A DNA stretch of 64,000 nt, taken from NCBI RefSeq assembly GCF_025140835.1, contig NZ_CP081153.1, positions 2,542,001 to 2,606,000 of the forward strand, given 5' to 3'. The notes beneath the pieces are model-generated. The model saw nothing but the letters and a program-made list of their open reading frames with translations. It made no database searches and was not told the DNA's origin. Source of the DNA: Aliiroseovarius sp. M344 (GTDB lineage: Bacteria > Pseudomonadota > Alphaproteobacteria > Rhodobacterales > Rhodobacteraceae). A program made the position numbers and the translations under genes. This document shows positions 1 through 10,337 of the stretch, piece after piece (positions within the stretch are counted from its first letter, which is position 1; each line of letters begins with the position of its first letter).

Positions 1-1348
<1,348 letters not shown>

Positions 1349-1349
<1 letters not shown>

Positions 1350-1909
1350 TATCCGACCTCTTTCATGGAATTCTGAAGTGCATTGAGCTTCGCGCGGATC
1401 GACGTATCAATCATGCGCGAGCCCACTTGGACGACAAGACCACCGATGAGTGTTTCATCGACGGACAGGTTGATGTTCACATCCTTACCAATAGTGGCTT
1501 TCAATGCCTTGGCAAGTTTGTCTTGTTGCGCCTTTGTCATGGACTTGGCAGCGGTCACCTTGGCGGTCACCTCGCCTTTGTCTTCAGCTATCAGCGCCTG
1601 CAGGGCAGCCACCAACTGAGGCATCACGAACAGGCGTCGCTTCTGGGCCATCAGCCCAAGCGTGTTCGCGATCATCGGCGATAGTTTCATTTGCTTGGCG
1701 ATTGCGTTGATTGACGCGCCCTGTTCGTTCCGGCTGTAAACCGGTGAACTGATCAGGTTGCGTAGATCTTCGCTTTCGGCGAGAGCAGCATCAAGGGCGG
1801 TAACATCCGCCTCCACTGCTTTCAGGTTCTTACCCTCTTTGGCCAGGTCAAAGACGGCAGTGGCATACCGCTGGGCAATGCCAGTTGAGATCGAGACTGG
1901 TTCGGACAC
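1349..1909 (-). CDS. atpH: ATP synthase F1 subunit delta
   Basis: Delta (OSCP-like) subunit that links the F1 head to the peripheral b stalk. At 186 residues it has the normal family length, with the N-terminal helical domain ([17 protein letters not shown]) and the conserved C-terminal motif ([20 protein letters not shown]). I chose the GTG at 1909 (protein beginning MSEPVSIS) over the in-frame GTG two codons upstream, because GGAAGG then sits 6 bases ahead of the start and related proteins begin with this sequence. It is the first gene of the atp operon here; atpA follows with a one-base overlap. Confidence 0.96.
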
Positions 1910-1943
1910 GTCCACCCTTCCGATGTCTTTAGCCCCTTTGTGA

Positions 1944-1959
1944 TTTGCCTTTCGGCAAA
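1944..1959 (-). repeat. Small perfect hairpin in the atpH leader
   Basis: Six-base arms TTTGCC/GGCAAA around a four-base loop, about 35 bases upstream of the atpH start and inside its likely 5' UTR. It is not followed by a T-run, so it is not an evident terminator. A role in mRNA stability or translation is only a possibility. Confidence 0.4.
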
Positions 1960-2013
1960 CCGGGGCGGCCTACAGATGCCGCATGTTCTCGCGTGTCATC
2001 TAAATCGATGAAG

Positions 2014-2042
2014 CATGTAGCAGGGATAAACGCACCTCGCAA
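2014..2042 (-). promoter_or_regulatory. Possible sigma-70-type promoter of the atp operon
   Basis: On the leftward strand TTGCGA (2037-2042) and TACATG (2014-2019) are separated by 17 bases, about 100 bases ahead of atpH. The match is moderate at both boxes; only the spacing and position make it plausible. Confidence 0.3.
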
Positions 2043-2398
2043 CAGGCTTGCAGGGGTTTAACGCCAACATCTGACCGCCTTTTTTGGGCGGGTCTTAGGC
2101 TAATTTGGGCCAGACCCTTTCACCAAAGGGGAAAATGGCGGTGCTGGGTGCTGAAAGCGTGAAGTATTTTTCTGGATACATTTGTATACCAAACGCTATG
2201 ATTCCGTCCGTCGATCCCGAAAACCGCCTATTCTATGGCTGAATCCAAAGCCCCACTGGGGTTGATTCTGCCACTGCGAAATGAGCTAAAACGTTTCGCG
2301 TAAAACCTGACTTACAGGATGTTCGGGGAACGCCCACAATTTTCATATTTTGCGCAGCGCCACGCCTGTCCCCAGCCTCAAGTAAAAGGCGAGACGCT

Positions 2399-3175
2399 TT
2401 AGTTTGTCTTCGGTTTGGCAGATCGTGATGCACTTGGTTCGGGCACGCCCAAACCTTCTAGCACCTTCAACGGTCGTTTCACTGCCTGGGCCAAGCCGGG
2501 ACGTTTTGGCGCAGGGATTTGCTTTGACACTTCGACCATCAAAACGCCCCCTGCCAAGATCAATGGCAGCTGAAGACCGGCACGTTCCCAGAAATTCCCG
2601 GTTTTAAGCCAGAAACGTCTGGAAGATGGCGGCTGATAAAGCGCCGACAGATGGCGTTCGACACGGAACCCATGCTCTTCCAACTGCGCTTCAAGCTGGC
2701 TCAGCGAATAGGGGCGACCATAGCCAAATGGCGTGTCGTCTGATCTGGCCCAAAGTCCGGCCCGATTGGGTGTGATGAACAAGGCCCGCCCACCAGGCCC
2801 AAGTACGCGATAGGCTTCGTCTAAAAGGAAGCTCGGTGTCTCTGAGGTTTCTAACCCGTGCATCACGACCAGCTTGTCGACAACGCCTGTGTCGAGTGGC
2901 CACATCGTGTCCTCAACCAAAACAGAAACATTCTTCAAACCAGCCGGCCAGGGCATCACACCTTGCGGCGCAGGCATTAAACCCAGCACCCTGCGCGCCG
3001 AAGACAGGTATGGCCGCAGTAGAGGCACAGCAAAACCAAAGCCCGCGACAGTCTGACCCTTGGCCTGAGCCGCGGGCCACATCGCTGTCACCTTGTCTCG
3101 GATAGCCTTCTGCGCCGCACGCCCAAGCATACTGCGATAATAGAAATTGCGAAGATCCTGCACATCCAGATGCAT
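2399..3175 (-). CDS. Class I SAM-dependent methyltransferase
   Basis: 258-residue protein of the class I SAM methyltransferase fold. The central part carries a recognisable post-motif strand ([13 protein letters not shown]) followed by the typical [13 protein letters not shown] segment. The classical glycine-rich motif I is weak ([12 protein letters not shown]), as in related proteins. The C-terminus is basic and low in complexity. I chose the ATG at 3175 (MHLDVQDL) over the GTG five codons upstream, which lacks a ribosome-binding site. The substrate cannot be told from sequence. It is followed by the leader region of the atp operon and preceded by the DUF938 gene, both on the same strand. 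Confidence 0.85.
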   Translation of the reverse strand: MHLDVQDLRNFYYRSMLGRAAQKAIRDKVTAMWPAAQAKGQTVAGFGFAVPLLRPYLSSARRVLGLMPAPQGVMPWPAGLKNVSVLVEDTMWPLDTGVVDKLVVMHGLETSETPSFLLDEAYRVLGPGGRALFITPNRAGLWARSDDTPFGYGRPYSLSQLEAQLEEHGFRVERHLSALYQPPSSRRFWLKTGNFWERAGLQLPLILAGGVLMVEVSKQIPAPKRPGLAQAVKRPLKVLEGLGVPEPSASRSAKPKTN

Positions 3176-3271
3176 GACGCTAGCGGCCACCTGCTCGGTT
3201 TCGTTGCGCCAAGACTAACTGATCACTCGCAAAATGGAATGCGCGACGGGCTTGGCGTGAAGGGAAATCTG

Positions 3272-3916
3272 TCATGCGCGCGATTGGCGCATCACCAAGA
3301 CCAGATTATTCGCCGGCATCTCGATCAGGTCGACACGATAAAGCCCGGCTTCGGTCGCCCATGCCTCGATCACTTCGATATCCTTATAGCCGATGGCGGG
3401 GTCATTCTCTGTGAGCGTGGCATGGAACGCGCGGTCGCTGTCTGACCGAAAATCACCTGCCGTCCGGAACGGACCGTACAGAAACCAATAGCCGCCCGGC
3501 AAAAGGTTGCGGGCGACACCTTTTACGACGGCTTGTGCAGACGGCGTTGCAATAAGATGCATCAGATTCACCGTTACCGCCATTTCGAATGGCCCAGTGC
3601 TCCAACTTGGGGCTGTCGCGTCCAGAACCTGCGCGACGCGCATATTCAGAAGCCCCTTTTTGGCGCGCCAGGCATCAATGCTGTTCAGGCGCTTTGGGTC
3701 AATGTCGGTCGGTTGCCAGATCGTGTCGGGAAACGCTTCAGCAAAGGCGACGGCATGTTCACCTGTCCCTGACGCGATTTCCAGCGCCACGCCCCCACGT
3801 GGCACATATGGCTCAATTGCGGACAGGATTGGGTCCATATTGCGCGCAGCGGATGGCGCGGATAATCGCCCGTCTTCGCGCGTTTGCGCGATGGAATTCG
3901 GCTTCTCTCCGGCCAT
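3272..3916 (-). CDS. DUF938 family protein (SAM-methyltransferase-like)
   Basis: 214-residue protein matching the DUF938 family, which has a Rossmann-like SAM-binding fold: LEIASGTGEHAVAFAEAFP resembles motif I, followed by QPTDIDP. Its substrate is unknown. An in-frame extension to 4558 runs antisense through gloB and has no methyltransferase character, so the start was set at the ATG at 3916, where the recognisable family sequence begins (MAGEKPNSIAQ). It is divergent from gloB, with a 78-bp gap that contains a perfect 8-bp hairpin. Confidence 0.88.
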   Translation of the reverse strand: MAGEKPNSIAQTREDGRLSAPSAARNMDPILSAIEPYVPRGGVALEIASGTGEHAVAFAEAFPDTIWQPTDIDPKRLNSIDAWRAKKGLLNMRVAQVLDATAPSWSTGPFEMAVTVNLMHLIATPSAQAVVKGVARNLLPGGYWFLYGPFRTAGDFRSDSDRAFHATLTENDPAIGYKDIEVIEAWATEAGLYRVDLIEMPANNLVLVMRQSRA

Positions 3917-3948
3917 AATAGCCCCCCAGTCTAATCGCAGTATTGAGC

Positions 3949-3968
3949 CTTGCCGACCTTTCGGCAAG
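3949..3968. repeat. Perfect 8-bp inverted repeat between divergent genes
   Basis: CTTGCCGA, loop CCTT, TCGGCAAG, centred between the starts of the DUF938 gene (3916) and gloB (3995). It is compatible with an operator or with a hairpin in the 5' UTR of either gene. The base TTTCGGCAA of this hairpin also occurs in the atpH leader hairpin. Confidence 0.5.
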
Positions 3969-3994
3969 AGTAGAGATAGAAACCGGAGATATGC

Positions 3995-4759
3995 ATGCTT
4001 ACACTGGTCACAATCCCTTGCCTCGCCGACAACTATAGTTTCCTGCTGCATGATGAAGCCACAGGCGAAACTGCGCTGATCGACGCCCCTGAAACCGGGC
4101 CGATCATGACCGCGTTGAAAACGCGTGGCTGGCAATTGTCCGAGATCTGGCTGACACACCACCACTGGGACCATGTCGAAGGTGTCGCAGACCTTGTGAA
4201 GGCCACCGGCGCAAAGGTGATTGGCGCGAAGGCCGACGTCCACAGGTTGCCTGACCTCGATCGCGCCTATGACGACGGGGATCACTTCCAGTTTTCCGGA
4301 CACGACGTTCAGGTCATGGACGTATCGGGGCACACGGTCGGTCACATCGCCTTTCATGTGCCTGATACAGGTGCGGTCTTCACCGGTGACAGCCTGATGG
4401 CGCTGGGGTGCGGGCGATTGTTTGAAGGCACACCTGAACAGATGTGGTCCAGCCTGTCGCGTCTGGCGGCGCTGCCAGCTGACACACTGGTCTGCTCGGG
4501 CCACGAATATACAACCTCGAATGCCGCCTTTGCAGCAACGGTCGAACCGGACAACCAAGCGCTGAAAAAACGAACCGAGGACATTACAGATTTACGCGCC
4601 GCAGGCCAGCCCACTGTGCCGTCGCGCTTGTCTGACGAACTGGCAACCAACCCATTTTTGCGTGCCCACTTGTCCGGCGTAAAAGCCGCCCTACATATGG
4701 AAGCCGCCTCCGACACCGAAGTTTTCGCCGAGATCAGACGTCGCAAAGACAAGTTTTGA
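3995..4759 (+). CDS. gloB: Hydroxyacylglutathione hydrolase (glyoxalase II)
   Basis: Cytosolic metallo-beta-lactamase-fold thioesterase that hydrolyses S-D-lactoylglutathione to D-lactate and glutathione, the last step of methylglyoxal detoxification. At 254 residues it is full length. The metal-binding THHHWDH motif lies at residues 54-60, and the downstream ligands are seen in SGHTVGHIAFH, FTGDSLMALGCGRLFEG and CSGHEYT. The C-terminus (NPFLRA, EIRRRKDKF) is the typical substrate-binding region. GGAG lies 6 bases ahead of the ATG. It is followed rightward by clpA after 158 bases. Confidence 0.97.
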   Translation: MLTLVTIPCLADNYSFLLHDEATGETALIDAPETGPIMTALKTRGWQLSEIWLTHHHWDHVEGVADLVKATGAKVIGAKADVHRLPDLDRAYDDGDHFQFSGHDVQVMDVSGHTVGHIAFHVPDTGAVFTGDSLMALGCGRLFEGTPEQMWSSLSRLAALPADTLVCSGHEYTTSNAAFAATVEPDNQALKKRTEDITDLRAAGQPTVPSRLSDELATNPFLRAHLSGVKAALHMEAASDTEVFAEIRRRKDKF

Positions 4760-4917
4760 CGCAGAAATTGGCCCAATCACGCCTTCGAGAGAAAAAATTG
4801 ACAAGAAAAAGCTTGAAGATACGCCAGGAAAACCGAACTTTAAGAATATGAGGCGACGATAAAGGCGGGAGAACCGTCATGCGGCAGATCCCGCACCAGC
4901 TACGAGGAGTGTTCGAC

Positions 4918-7242
4918 GTGCCATCCTTTTCAAAACCGCTCGAAGAAGCCATTCACCACGCTCTTGCATTGGCGAATGAACGAAAACACGAGCTGGCGAC
5001 GCTGGAACACCTGCTTCTCGCGCTGCTGGACGAACCTGATGCGGCCCGCGTAATGCAGGCTTGCTCGGTTGATCTGGATATATTGCGCAAGGTTCTGGTC
5101 GAGTTTGTCGATGAAGAGCTGACGACCTTGATCACTGATGTCGAAGGCAGCGAGGCAGTGCCAACCGCAGCCTTCCAACGCGTCATTCAACGCGCCGCCA
5201 TCCACGTACAAAGCTCGGGTCGCACCGAAGTCACCGGCGCGAATGTGCTGGTCGCGATCTTTGCAGAACGCGAATCGAACGCCGCGTTCTTCCTGCAAGA
5301 ACAAGATATGACCCGCTATGATGCCGTGAATTACATCGCCCATGGCGTTGCGAAGGATTCAAGCTTTGGCGAAGCGCGCCCGGTATCTGGCGCCCCTGAG
5401 TTTGACGAGGATGTGCAGGACGCGCAGCCCGCCGAAGAAAATGACAGCGCGCTTGCGAAGTATTGTGTCGATCTGAATGCCAAGGCGCGTGAGGGCGACA
5501 TTGACCCGCTGATCGGCCGTGAATCAGAGGTTGAGCGTTGCATTCAGGTGCTGTGCCGCCGCCGCAAGAACAACCCCCTTTTGGTTGGCGACCCCGGCGT
5601 GGGCAAGACGGCGATTGCTGAAGGATTGGCTGCCAAAGTCGTTGGCGGTGAAACCCCTGAGATCCTGTCCGAGACAACGATTTATTCGCTTGATATGGGC
5701 GCACTTCTGGCTGGCACCCGCTATCGCGGCGACTTTGAAGAGCGCCTGAAGGCCGTGATGAAAGAATTGGAGGACCACCCGGATGCGGTGTTGTTCATCG
5801 ACGAGATTCACACAGTGATCGGCGCTGGTGCGACATCTGGTGGCGCGATGGATGCGTCGAACCTTCTGAAACCAGCACTGCAGGGTGGCAAACTGCGCTG
5901 TATGGGATCGACAACCTATAAGGAATTCCGCCAGCATTTCGAAAAGGATCGCGCGCTCAGCCGCCGCTTCCAGAAGATCGACGTGAACGAGCCGACAGTC
6001 GATGATGCGGTGAAGATCCTGCGCGGATTGAAGCCCTATTTCGAAGAACATCACGGCGTGAAATACACCGCCGAGGCCATCAAATCGGCGGTCGAGTTGT
6101 CGGATCGGTATGTGAACGACCGCAAGTTGCCCGACAAGGCCATCGACGTGATTGACGAAGCTGGCGCCGCTCAGCATCTGTTGATCGAAAGCAAACGCCG
6201 CAAAACCATTGGCGTTAAAGAGATTGAAGCCGTCGTTGCAAAGATCGCGCGTATTCCTCCGAAAAGCGTCTCGAAAGATGACGCTGAAACGCTGCGCGAC
6301 CTTGAAAAGTCGCTCAAGCGGGTGGTGTTTGGGCAGGATAACGCAATCGAATCCCTCGCCTCGGCCATCAAGTTGGCGCGGGCCGGGCTGCGCGAACCCG
6401 AGAAGCCGATTGGCAACTACCTGTTCGCTGGACCGACCGGCGTGGGCAAGACCGAGGTCGCCAAACAGCTCGCCGACAACCTTGGTGTGGAGCTTCTGCG
6501 CTTTGATATGTCCGAATACATGGAGAAACACGCGGTTTCGCGTCTGATCGGCGCGCCTCCCGGCTATGTCGGGTTTGATCAGGGCGGCCTGCTGACCGAT
6601 GGTGTCGATCAGCATCCGCATTGCGTGCTTTTGCTGGACGAGATCGAGAAAGCGCACCCGGACGTCTATAATATCCTGCTTCAAGTCATGGATCATGGCG
6701 AATTGACCGACCATAACGGTCGCACGGTCAGTTTCCGCAACGTGGTGTTGATCATGACATCGAACGCGGGCGCGGCTGAGCAGGCCAAATCCGCCATCGG
6801 CTTTGGACGTGACCGTCGCGAGGGCGAAGATACCGCCGCGATTGAACGTATTTTCACGCCCGAGTTCCGCAACCGTCTCGACGCTGTCATCAGCTTTGCG
6901 CCGCTGGGCAAAGAAGTAATCTTGCAAGTGGTCGAGAAGTTTGTGCTGCAACTGGAAGCCCAGCTTTTGGATCGCGGGGTCAGTATCGAGCTGACGCGCG
7001 CGGCAGCCGAGTGGATCGCCGACAAGGGCTATGACGACCGGATGGGCGCTCGTCCCCTTGGTCGGGTCATTCAAGAGCACATCAAGAAACCGCTGGCCGA
7101 GGAGCTGCTGTTTGGCAAGCTCACAAAGGGTGGATTGGTTCAGGTTGGCATCAAGAATGGCGAACTGGACCTGCGGATTGAAAAGCCGAAAAACCCGCAA
7201 CTTGGGTCTCGCAAAAAGCCACCATTGCTGACCGCGGACTAA
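4918..7242 (+). CDS. clpA: ATP-dependent Clp protease ATP-binding subunit ClpA
   Basis: AAA+ unfoldase that feeds substrates to ClpP in the cytoplasm; 774 residues. Order: N-terminal double Clp repeat (about 1-150) that binds the adaptor ClpS, acidic linker, AAA-1 with Walker [10 protein letters not shown] (224-232) and Walker [10 protein letters not shown], then AAA-2 with [21 protein letters not shown] and sensor 2 GARPLGR. The ClpP-docking loop is present in AAA-2 ([10 protein letters not shown]). I chose the GTG at 4918 ([12 protein letters not shown]) because TACGAGGAG precedes it at good spacing and the family begins there; the ATG at 4879 adds 13 unconserved residues. No clpS is adjacent. 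A strong terminator follows. Confidence 0.96.
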   Translation: MPSFSKPLEEAIHHALALANERKHELATLEHLLLALLDEPDAARVMQACSVDLDILRKVLVEFVDEELTTLITDVEGSEAVPTAAFQRVIQRAAIHVQSSGRTEVTGANVLVAIFAERESNAAFFLQEQDMTRYDAVNYIAHGVAKDSSFGEARPVSGAPEFDEDVQDAQPAEENDSALAKYCVDLNAKAREGDIDPLIGRESEVERCIQVLCRRRKNNPLLVGDPGVGKTAIAEGLAAKVVGGETPEILSETTIYSLDMGALLAGTRYRGDFEERLKAVMKELEDHPDAVLFIDEIHTVIGAGATSGGAMDASNLLKPALQGGKLRCMGSTTYKEFRQHFEKDRALSRRFQKIDVNEPTVDDAVKILRGLKPYFEEHHGVKYTAEAIKSAVELSDRYVNDRKLPDKAIDVIDEAGAAQHLLIESKRRKTIGVKEIEAVVAKIARIPPKSVSKDDAETLRDLEKSLKRVVFGQDNAIESLASAIKLARAGLREPEKPIGNYLFAGPTGVGKTEVAKQLADNLGVELLRFDMSEYMEKHAVSRLIGAPPGYVGFDQGGLLTDGVDQHPHCVLLLDEIEKAHPDVYNILLQVMDHGELTDHNGRTVSFRNVVLIMTSNAGAAEQAKSAIGFGRDRREGEDTAAIERIFTPEFRNRLDAVISFAPLGKEVILQVVEKFVLQLEAQLLDRGVSIELTRAAAEWIADKGYDDRMGARPLGRVIQEHIKKPLAEELLFGKLTKGGLVQVGIKNGELDLRIEKPKNPQLGSRKKPPLLTAD

Positions 7243-7263
7243 GGCCGGCAACCAGAAATCGGA

Positions 7264-7294
7264 AAAGGCCGCAGTTGCTCGCTGCGGCCTTTTT
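7264..7294 (+). terminator. Rho-independent terminator of clpA
   Basis: GGCCGCAG/CTGCGGCC stem with loop TTGCTCG followed by TTTTTTG, 22 bases after the clpA stop. The A-tract on the other side (GGAAAA) could also let it work weakly for the converging motor operon. Confidence 0.9.
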
Positions 7295-7319
7295 TGTTGA
7301 TACGCGTAATTACGGGCGC

Positions 7320-9056
7320 CTAGCGCTCTGTCAGTTTCAATTCTATCCGTCGGTTTTGCGCGCGCGCTTCGGCTGTGTCGGCTGCATTCACAGGACGGTA
7401 TTCGCCAAATCCCGTGGCCGCCAGACGATCAGGCGGAAAACCGAGATCGTTGATCATGTATTCGACAACCGACAGCGCGCGCGCCTGGCTTAGTTCCCAG
7501 TTGTTGCGATACCTGCCGGTGCCCGAAAGCGGTACGTTGTCGGTGTGACCGTCGACGCGGATGATCCAATCAACCTCGGACGGGATTTCGCCTGCAACCT
7601 CTGACAGCAACGCGGCCACATTGGCAACCTGCGCCTGCCCTTCCGGCTGCAGCGCTGCATCTGCGCTGGTGAACAGCACCTCGGAAGAGAAAATGAACCG
7701 GTCGCCGACGATCTGCACGCCCTCCCGATCCCCCAAAACCTGCTTGAGCTTGCCGAAGAACTCGGACCGATAGGCGGCCAGTTCCTTGGCTTCTGCTTCA
7801 AGCCGCTTACGTTCTGCTTCCTCAAGCGCCGCCCGCTTGCGTTCTTCCGACGCCACCCGCGCGAGCGCTGAGTTCAGCTCGGACCCCAGCTTTTGTATCT
7901 GGACCTGTGCTTCCTCATCACGGGCGTTTCCGTCGTCCAGTATCGACTGAAGGCTGCCAAGCTGCGTGCGCAATGCGGCGACTTGTTCATTGAGCAGCGC
8001 GATCTTTCGCTGGCTTTCGGCGCTTTGGGCTTCTTCCTCGGCCAGTGCCAGATTGGCCGCTGCCAACAGGCGGGCGCGTTCATCCGCCTCGCTCAACGTC
8101 GCATCTTTCTGGTCTTCAGCCGCAAGGCGGGCAGCCAGCGCGGCGGCGAGTTGCGCGCGCAAACTGGCGGCATCGGCCTGCGCGGCGTCCTGTTCGTCCA
8201 ACTGCAACAAAGCGGATGCCAACCGCTGTTCCAGATCAACGCCAGCCGCTTTCGCCGCTGCAAGCAAGGTCAGCGTGTCCTCGGCCTGCTTGCGCTCTGC
8301 CTCGAGCGCCAGGGTCATCGCCGTCAATTCCTCATCCGCCGTTTTCAGCCGTTCGCGCAACGCCGCCGCTGCCGCAGCTTCAACCAGTCGACTGGCCTCT
8401 TCCTCGTTCAAAGCAGCGGCGCTGTCCGCAGCTTTGGTTTCCAGATCGGCGACCAGCGCCTCCAATGCCTCGCGTTTGGCCGCAGCCAATCGGGCGGCTT
8501 CTGCACTCGCGTCAACCTCGTCACGCGCCTTGGCCAAAGCCAAGGTCAATGCCTCTTGCTCGGATATCAAACGCCCCTGCGCGGCCTCCAGCTCTTCGAC
8601 TGTCGCTGACAAGGCCGAGCCTTCGGCACGTGCCTGATCGCGTTCGGACAGCAAGGTCGCAACCTGCGCTTCAAAACTGGTAATTTTTGCGGCCTGCGCA
8701 GCAAGGTCATCAGCCTGCGCGTCCGTCTGGGCCGTCAGCTGCGTGATCAGCGCGGCTTGCGCGTCCGACACTGTCCGTGCCTCGGCCAATGTCGCATTCA
8801 GATTGCCCAGCTCGTTTTGCAGTTCAGACGTGCGGGACCGTTCAAGACCCAACGCATCTGCCAGCCCTGCGACCTGACTGGACAACTCATCCAACTCATC
8901 GGCTTGCCCAGATATGGTTTCGCGCAGAATGAATTGCACGATCATGAAGATCGTCAGCACGAACATCAAAACCAGCAACAGGGCCGTCATCGCGTCAACG
9001 AAACCCGGCCAGATCGAGCCGCTCATCCGTTGAACCGATCGACGCGTCAGGGCCAT
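7320..9056 (-). CDS. MotB/ZorB-like OmpA-domain protein with long coiled coil
   Basis: 578-residue inner-membrane protein. One N-terminal transmembrane helix (about 17-43) carries an Asp (D21, in GFVDAMTALLLVLMF) in the position of the proton/sodium-binding Asp of MotB, ExbD and ZorB. Next comes an unusually long, alanine/glutamate-rich, heptad-like coiled coil (about 50-440), predicted periplasmic. A C-terminal OmpA peptidoglycan-binding domain follows (about 455-578), with the motif GHTDNVPL and the conserved NRRIELKL. The partner is the channel gene 3 bases upstream. It is not adjacent to flagellar motA and lacks the normal MotB linker length. Databases usually call such proteins peptidoglycan-binding; the role is unknown. 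Confidence 0.85.
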   Translation of the reverse strand: MALTRRSVQRMSGSIWPGFVDAMTALLLVLMFVLTIFMIVQFILRETISGQADELDELSSQVAGLADALGLERSRTSELQNELGNLNATLAEARTVSDAQAALITQLTAQTDAQADDLAAQAAKITSFEAQVATLLSERDQARAEGSALSATVEELEAAQGRLISEQEALTLALAKARDEVDASAEAARLAAAKREALEALVADLETKAADSAAALNEEEASRLVEAAAAAALRERLKTADEELTAMTLALEAERKQAEDTLTLLAAAKAAGVDLEQRLASALLQLDEQDAAQADAASLRAQLAAALAARLAAEDQKDATLSEADERARLLAAANLALAEEEAQSAESQRKIALLNEQVAALRTQLGSLQSILDDGNARDEEAQVQIQKLGSELNSALARVASEERKRAALEEAERKRLEAEAKELAAYRSEFFGKLKQVLGDREGVQIVGDRFIFSSEVLFTSADAALQPEGQAQVANVAALLSEVAGEIPSEVDWIIRVDGHTDNVPLSGTGRYRNNWELSQARALSVVEYMINDLGFPPDRLAATGFGEYRPVNAADTAEARAQNRRIELKLTER

Positions 9057-9059
9057 GGC

Positions 9060-10259
9060 TTATGCCTCGTCCTGACCGCTTGCGACCCGGATTGCATATG
9101 TCAGCGTCGCAAGATCGCTGCGCAGGTCGGCCAGACTTTCCTGACGTCCCGCCTGCATCTCTTCCAGAATACGCAAAAGCTGAACGTCAATGGAGCGAAG
9201 ACGCATACGGCTTTCCGCATCGGGTTGCGCTTCAGCCTCTTCACGCTGCGCCTGCAATGTAACGATCAACCGTTCCTGTCCATCGGCCAGCCGGGTCAGC
9301 GCTTCGCCCTGACCGTTATCTTGCCCCAAATGGGTTGATACCGCGTCCAGCTTGTCGGCCAGCTGACGCAACCGATCATCAAGCATCGAGCGTTGGACAT
9401 CTGTCTGTGTGAACAGCGTCTGCATCGCCTCGATCTGTTCGGCCAGCACGCCCATATAGGCACCGGCGCCCGTTTCATCCGCTTCGCTATCACCCGAGGC
9501 GAAACTGATCTTCGTGATGGTGGACAGCCATTCCTCGAGCTCTCGGTAGAACCGGTTCTGGCCGTGCCCGGCAAACAGCTCAAGCAAACCGACAACCAGT
9601 GACCCTGCAAGACCGAGGAGCGAGGAGGAAAACGCCGTGCCCATACCGCCCAACTGGACCTCAAGACCGGTCATCAACCGATTGAAGACTTCGACACCGC
9701 CCTCGCCTTCGCTGGGTGCCAGCGAACGGATTGTGTCGACGACTGCCGGGACGGTCGTGGCCAAACCATAAAATGTTCCAAGAAGTCCCAGAAAAATCAA
9801 TAGGTTGACAATATATCGCGTGATGTCCCGCGCTTCGTCAATCCGGGTCGCGATACTGTCGAGGATCGACCGCGATGATGATGCCCCGATCTGCAAGTGA
9901 GACCCACGGTTCGACCGAAAAAGCGCGGCAAGAGACGCCAGCAATCGCGGCGCGCGGTCAGGATCGTGGCCGTCACGCTGCTGCACATATCCTTCGATCC
10001 AGCCAACGGACGAAAAGACCTGCCAGACCTGCCAAAAACAGGCCAGCAACCCAATCACGAAGACAAACAGGATGAAACCGTTCAGATAAAGGTTGGCCTG
10101 AAAGACGGGCAACACCCGTGGCAAGGCGATGAACACGCCAAACCCCACCAACCCAAGCACCACCAACATCACGAAGATCTGGCGGATCGGGTGGGTGAAG
10201 GACGGCTCGACCCCTCGTTTTTTGGGCGCAGTCAGCGTCCCGCGATCCAACTGATCCAT
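9060..10259 (-). CDS. MotA/TolQ/ExbB-type channel with cytoplasmic tail (ZorA-like)
   Basis: 399-residue integral membrane protein. Four hydrophobic segments (about 26-46, 59-82, 148-170, 205-232); the last two hold the family signatures LLGTFYGLATTVP and GGMGTAFSSSLLGLAGS, which line the ion path in MotA/ExbB/ZorA pentamers. A roughly 165-residue C-terminal cytoplasmic coiled-coil tail follows, which ExbB and TolQ lack but ZorA has. The ATG at 10259 has AAGGA upstream; a longer frame to 10307 adds 16 unconserved residues. It is the first gene of a two-gene operon with the MotB-like protein, so the pair probably forms a 5:2 ion-driven motor. No zorC, zorD or zorE is nearby. Confidence 0.85.
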   Translation of the reverse strand: MDQLDRGTLTAPKKRGVEPSFTHPIRQIFVMLVVLGLVGFGVFIALPRVLPVFQANLYLNGFILFVFVIGLLACFWQVWQVFSSVGWIEGYVQQRDGHDPDRAPRLLASLAALFRSNRGSHLQIGASSSRSILDSIATRIDEARDITRYIVNLLIFLGLLGTFYGLATTVPAVVDTIRSLAPSEGEGGVEVFNRLMTGLEVQLGGMGTAFSSSLLGLAGSLVVGLLELFAGHGQNRFYRELEEWLSTITKISFASGDSEADETGAGAYMGVLAEQIEAMQTLFTQTDVQRSMLDDRLRQLADKLDAVSTHLGQDNGQGEALTRLADGQERLIVTLQAQREEAEAQPDAESRMRLRSIDVQLLRILEEMQAGRQESLADLRSDLATLTYAIRVASGQDEA

Positions 10260-10337
10260 GCGGGCAATTCCTTGTCGCCATTGTTGTTGTGCACAGGATA
10301 GGCGCAACAGCAGCAGGTGCCAAGCATTGTCTGAAGA

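Larger units (their letters stand above)
1910..2398. other. 489-bp gene-free leader/promoter region of the atp operon
   Basis: No convincing coding sequence is seen between atpH and the methyltransferase gene. The region holds a possible promoter (2014-2042), a small hairpin at 1944-1959 and an imperfect G/C hairpin at about 2073-2094. On the leftward strand the latter is not followed by a long T-run, so calling it the terminator of the upstream methyltransferase is uncertain. Most of the stretch probably serves as 5' leader and promoter of atpHAGDC. Confidence 0.5.

Noticed and set aside
3917-4558. N-terminal extension of the DUF938 frame
   Set aside because: It runs antisense through gloB and has no methyltransferase sequence; the family begins at the ATG at 3916.
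5524-7251. Long open frame antisense to clpA (575 codons)
   Set aside because: It is a codon-bias shadow of clpA: no recognised family and no ribosome-binding site, and clpA is intact on the other strand.
7320-10259. A complete Zorya defence system
   Set aside because: Only ZorA/ZorB-like genes are present. The flanking genes are clpA and chaC-like, with no helicase, nuclease or ZorC-like gene.
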